The notes beneath the pieces are model-generated. The model was not told the origin of the DNA. It worked only from the letters and a program-made list of their open reading frames with translations, and did no database searches. A stretch of 7,014 nt of DNA, from NCBI GenBank assembly GCA_022709995.1, contig JAKLHU010000107.1, forward strand, positions 1 through 7,014. Direction: 5' to 3'. Of the stretch, positions 6,567 through 7,014 are shown in pieces (position 1 is the first letter of the stretch; the number at the start of each line of letters is the position of its first letter). The position numbers and the translations under genes were made by a program. Origin of the DNA: Verrucomicrobiota bacterium (lineage in GTDB: Bacteria > Verrucomicrobiota > Lentisphaeria > Oligosphaerales > Oligosphaeraceae).

Positions 6567-7014
6567 ATGAAGATTTTCGACGTCCACACTCATGTTTTTC
6601 CGGAGAAGATAGCCGCCTCGGCCCTGGCTTTTCTGCGCGAACAGTCGGCCGACTTGCCGACTTACACGCTGGGGACGGCCGCGGATTTGCGCCGGCACGC
6701 CGCCGCGGCGGGCTATGCCGGCTGGATGAACTGCCCGGTGGTGACCAAGCCGGGGCAGTCGGCTTCGGTCAATGCCTGGGCCGCCGCCCGCAACCTGTGG
6801 CCGGCCCTGTCCCTGGGCGGCGTGCATCCGGCCGACGTGGACCCCGGAGACATCGTCCGGCAAATCCGCGACCTGGGGCTTCGGGGCGTCAAATTTCACC
6901 CCGAATACCAGGAGTTCGGCGTATTGGAAGCGCGTCTGGAGCCGATCTGGCGCTTGTGTGAGGATCTTTCCCTGCCGGTGTTGATTCATGGCGGCCAGGA
7001 CATCGGCTTCCAGC
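6567..7014 (+). CDS. Amidohydrolase-family metal-dependent hydrolase, N-terminal part (runs off window)
   Basis: An ATG at 6567 opens a frame of 149 complete codons with no stop before the window end. The protein begins MKIFDVHTHVFPEKIA: His7-x-His9 is the metal-binding HxH at the end of the first strand of the amidohydrolase TIM barrel. Further barrel motifs follow: GGVHPAD at residues 88-94, GLRGVKFHPEYQEF at 104-117 and LPVLIHGGQD at 137-146, where the His is the usual next metal ligand. This pattern fits the amidohydrolase 2 family, whose members are typically about 270-300 residues, so roughly half is present. Substrate cannot be assigned; these enzymes include decarboxylases and hydrolases of small cyclic compounds. 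A weak GGGA at 6558-6561 lies 5 nt before the ATG. It is divergent from the prepilin array and probably unrelated to it in function. Confidence 0.88.
   Translation, partial: MKIFDVHTHVFPEKIAASALAFLREQSADLPTYTLGTAADLRRHAAAAGYAGWMNCPVVTKPGQSASVNAWAAARNLWPALSLGGVHPADVDPGDIVRQIRDLGLRGVKFHPEYQEFGVLEARLEPIWRLCEDLSLPVLIHGGQDIGFQ

Noticed and set aside
6471..6989. Minus-strand open frame of about 170 codons opposite the amidohydrolase start
   Set aside because: The plus frame from 6567 has HxH and further metal-ligand motifs of the amidohydrolase family and stays open to the window end, which explains the region better.

Overview
The window looks like chromosomal DNA of a GC-rich bacterium of the PVC group, most likely Lentisphaerota (Victivallis-like). 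The main reason is the set of five prepilin-like proteins. Each has a near-invariant N-terminus ([20 protein letters not shown], then [12 protein letters not shown]) and a C-terminal H-X9-DG motif, a combination known to be expanded in Lentisphaerota and Planctomycetes. The taxonomic call is inference from protein style; no rRNA or other marker gene is present.

Layout. On the left (1-994, minus strand) lie two housekeeping genes in an operon: uppS (undecaprenyl diphosphate synthase) and, 4 nt downstream, the N-terminal 90 codons of a CdsA-like phosphatidate cytidylyltransferase that runs off the window edge. Divergent from uppS across a 122-nt gap is a SpoU/TrmH-family RNA 2'-O-methyltransferase (1117-1956, plus strand). 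A strong GC-rich hairpin (1971-2020) separates it from the next gene, which converges on it.

From 2053 to 6369 the minus strand carries five tandem paralogues of about 250 residues. Each has a short basic leader, the type IV prepilin/pseudopilin transmembrane helix, a variable middle, and a conserved tail with H-X9-DG. They fall into two subtypes: 2053-2826, 3863-4627 and 4791-5552 are alike, and 2946-3695 and 5617-6369 are alike. In read order (minus strand, from 6369 down) the subtypes run B-A-A-B-A. Four of the five have a clear Shine-Dalgarno sequence that fixes the start; the gene at 4791-5552 has none. No prepilin peptidase, assembly ATPase, platform protein or secretin gene is in the window, so any assembly machinery must be encoded elsewhere.

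On the right, across a 197-nt divergent intergenic region with a TATAAT palindrome, the plus strand starts a metal-dependent amidohydrolase (from 6567) that runs off the window end.

The most interesting part is the prepilin array. All five copies lack the usual glycine before the cleavage site. All five keep two cysteines about 78 residues apart, and any extra cysteines come in pairs. All five share a 32-nt repeated core at the DNA level that could support recombination between copies. No RNA genes, CRISPR arrays or transposases were seen.
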